DNA from: Sphingobacterium siyangense
GTDB lineage: Bacteria > Bacteroidota > Bacteroidia > Sphingobacteriales > Sphingobacteriaceae
DNA: 64,000 nt
Direction of reading: 5' to 3'
Assembly (NCBI RefSeq): GCF_007830445.1
Contig: NZ_VLKR01000003.1
Coordinates: forward strand, 124,001-188,000
Below the pieces are notes generated by a model, which worked only from the letters and a program-made list of their open reading frames with translations, had not been told where the DNA came from and searched no databases. The position numbers and the translations under genes are program-made. Positions 61,945-64,000 of the stretch are shown here, piece after piece (the stretch's first letter is position 1; each line of letters starts with the position of its first letter).

Positions 61945-63582
61945 TTACATCATTCCACCCATACCGCCACCCATTGGAGGAGCACCAGCACCTACAGGGT
62001 TTTCTTCAGCTTCGTCAGCTAAGACACACTCGGTAGTCAATAACATTGAAGCAACTGAAGCTGCATTTTCCAATGCTACACGAGATACTTTAGTTGGATC
62101 AATTACACCAGCAGCGATTAAGTTCTCGTAACGGTCTGTACGTGCGTTGTAACCGAAATCTGCAGTTCCTTCTTTCACTTTTTGAACGATTACTGCACCT
62201 TCAATACCAGCGTTATTACAGATCTGACGTAATGGCTCTTCGATAGCGCGTTTAATGATGTCAATACCGATTTGCTCATCTTCGTTGTCACCTTTAAGGT
62301 TTACCAAGGCTTCAGTTGAGCGAATGAATGCAACACCACCACCAGCGATAATACCTTCTTCAACAGCTGCACGAGTTGCATGTAAAGCATCATCAACACG
62401 GTCTTTTTTCTCTTTCATTTCAACCTCAGTAGTCGCACCTACATATAACACAGCTACACCACCTGACAATTTTGCCAGACGTTCTTGTAGTTTTTCGCGA
62501 TCGTAATCAGAAGTTGTTGTTTCGATTTGTGAACGGATTTGAGCAACGCGTGCTTTGATATCCTCTACATTACCAGAACCATTGATAATAGTTGTGTTAT
62601 CTTTGTCAACTTGAACTTTTTCAGCTTGACCCAAGTAAGATAACTCAGCATTCTCTAATTTGAAACCTCTTTCTTCAGAGATAACAGTACCACCAGTTAA
62701 GATAGCGATATCTTCTAACATTGCTTTACGACGGTCACCGAAACCTGGAGCTTTAACAGCTGCAACTTTCAACGAACCACGGATTTTATTAACAACTAAT
62801 GTTGCAAGTGCCTCACCATCTAAGTCTTCAGCAATGATCAATAATGGTTTACCAGTTTGAACTTGTTTCTCCAAGATAGGCAACAATTCTTTCATGTTAC
62901 TGATTTTCTTGTCGTAGATCAAGATGTATGGGTTATCTAGTTCCGCTTCCATTTTGTCAGAATTTGTCACAAAATATGGCGATAAATAACCACGGTCAAA
63001 TTGCATACCTTCCACAGTTTTTACTTCTGTTTCAGTACCTTTTGCCTCTTCAACAGTGATAACACCGTCGTTACCTACTTTTTCCATTGCTTGAGCGATC
63101 AAAGCACCAATTACTTCGTCATTGTTCGCTGAAATAGTAGCAACTTGTTTAATTTTATTATTGTCTTGACCAACTTCTTGAGATTGAGATTTCAAGTTAG
63201 CAACAACAGTTGCAACAGCTTTGTCAATACCACGTTTTAGATCCATTGGATTAGCTCCAGCCGCAACAGATTTGATACCTGGAGCAACGATTGCTTGCGC
63301 TAATACAGTAGCAGTTGTAGTACCGTCACCAGCTTGATCAGCTGTTTTGGAAGCTACTTCTTTTACCATTTGTGCACCCATATTTTCTAAAGCGTCTTTC
63401 AATTCGATTTCTTTCGCTACCGAAACACCATCTTTAGTAATTACTGGAGCACCAAATTTTTTCTCAATAATTACGTTACGTCCTTTAGGACCCAATGTTA
63501 CTTTAACTGCATTAGCTAAAGTATCTACACCTTTTTTAAGGGCCTCGCGAGCCTCAACGTTATATTTTACTTGTTTTGCCAT
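61945..63582 (-). CDS. groEL: Chaperonin GroEL (60 kDa)
   Basis: A 545-residue chaperonin subunit that folds proteins in a double ring with GroES. It starts [38 protein letters not shown], has the ATP-binding [12 protein letters not shown] motif, the apical domain and the C-terminal GGMGGMM tail typical of GroEL. Its codon use is strongly biased, as expected for an abundant protein. It is downstream of groES, 167 bases away. Confidence 0.98.
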   Translation of the reverse strand: MAKQVKYNVEAREALKKGVDTLANAVKVTLGPKGRNVIIEKKFGAPVITKDGVSVAKEIELKDALENMGAQMVKEVASKTADQAGDGTTTATVLAQAIVAPGIKSVAAGANPMDLKRGIDKAVATVVANLKSQSQEVGQDNNKIKQVATISANNDEVIGALIAQAMEKVGNDGVITVEEAKGTETEVKTVEGMQFDRGYLSPYFVTNSDKMEAELDNPYILIYDKKISNMKELLPILEKQVQTGKPLLIIAEDLDGEALATLVVNKIRGSLKVAAVKAPGFGDRRKAMLEDIAILTGGTVISEERGFKLENAELSYLGQAEKVQVDKDNTTIINGSGNVEDIKARVAQIRSQIETTTSDYDREKLQERLAKLSGGVAVLYVGATTEVEMKEKKDRVDDALHATRAAVEEGIIAGGGVAFIRSTEALVNLKGDNEDEQIGIDIIKRAIEEPLRQICNNAGIEGAVIVQKVKEGTADFGYNARTDRYENLIAAGVIDPTKVSRVALENAASVASMLLTTECVLADEAEENPVGAGAPPMGGGMGGMM

Positions 63583-63749
63583 TGTTATATGAGTATTTAG
63601 TATTTCTAAGAAGCATAATTAGGCGTTGAAATAGAACCGTAAACCAATTTTATCTTTTAATACGTCTAATTTTAAAGCTTCACTAAAATAATCTATTGAA
63701 TTCTTATTTGAGCCAGCAAGCTCATTTTTAAATAACCTGTTCGTATTAA

Positions 63750-64000
63750 TTAGATAACAGCGTAAATATCAGACTCACGCATAATTAAGTACTCTTTTCC
63801 TTCATAAGTGATTTCAGTACCTGCGTATTTTCCATACAATACTTTATCACCAACTTTAACAGTTAACGGCTCGTCAACTTTACCTGTACCTACAGCAACT
63901 ACTGTACCTTGAGATGGTTTTTCTTTCGCTGTATCGGGAATATATAACCCTGAAGCTGTTTTTTCTTCTGCAGGAGCAGCCTCTACTACTACTCTATCTC
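63750..64000 (-). CDS. groES: Co-chaperonin GroES, C-terminal part (5' end outside window)
   Basis: The minus strand is open from the window edge to the TAA at 63750 and encodes 82 residues: [20 protein letters not shown], then [20 protein letters not shown] and [12 protein letters not shown] at the end. These are the GroES mobile loop region and barrel. About 10 N-terminal residues lie beyond base 64000. The gap to groEL (63583-63749) holds a small GAGC/GCTC hairpin but no gene. Confidence 0.96.
   Translation of the reverse strand, partial: DRVVVEAAPAEEKTASGLYIPDTAKEKPSQGTVVAVGTGKVDEPLTVKVGDKVLYGKYAGTEITYEGKEYLIMRESDIYAVI

Overview
The window looks like chromosomal DNA of a Bacteroidota species, most likely a Sphingobacterium or close relative (Sphingobacteriaceae). 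The basis is the low GC content by eye, promoters of the Bacteroidota type (TTTG, about 19 bases, TAnnTTTG), a pyk-linked IPExxxVDY-family gene, a TPP-riboswitch-controlled TonB receptor, a YgcG-type TPM protein and many lipoproteins. The genus is inferred from gene content, not from a database comparison. No rRNA, tRNA, insertion sequence, prophage or CRISPR array was found.

Layout. 1-9350: the end of a ROK sugar kinase, a CoA-binding protein, a serine-hydrolase lipoprotein, pyruvate dehydrogenase E1-alpha and E2 genes, and an acpP-fabF-rnc-hisS run on the minus strand. 9500-17740: IPExxxVDY protein, pyruvate kinase, a two-component system, and a SAM-riboswitch-controlled metE. 17790-21420: small regulatory and hypothetical genes, ssb with a double palindromic operator, and a 650-base gap with a G-rich inverted element. 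21420-31361: an XRE regulator divergent from a six-gene envelope-stress operon (YbjN-like, PspA, DUF4177-like, OB-fold membrane protein, flotillin, 1614-residue AAA ATPase). 31480-33020: a Fic protein with tandem operators and a broken-gene remnant.

33022-39466: a compact lipid gene cluster on the minus strand. It matches the gene content of the uncharacterised E. coli ynbABCD operon plus a patatin and a short-chain dehydrogenase, and several of its enzymes have altered catalytic residues. Just upstream is a small plus-strand transcription unit whose promoter contains a 19-base palindrome. 39630-45741: a TPM protein and gluconate use (GntP, GntK, Gnd). 45865-52750: ABC-F ATPase, trmD, a textbook trp attenuator, trpE, a chorismate-mutase-like gene, trpG, trpC (no trpD), and dusB. 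52815-64000: flippase, acylphosphatase, amidohydrolase, the TPP-riboswitch receptor, dtd-mazG-ggt-BamE-like, and groEL/groES (groES runs off the end).

The two most promising undescribed systems are the Ynb-like lipid cluster with its neighbouring candidate small RNA, and the PspA/flotillin/giant-ATPase operon. The best regulatory finds are the trp leader, whose leader peptide has three consecutive Trp codons, and the operators at ssb, the XRE/YbjN divergent promoter and fic.
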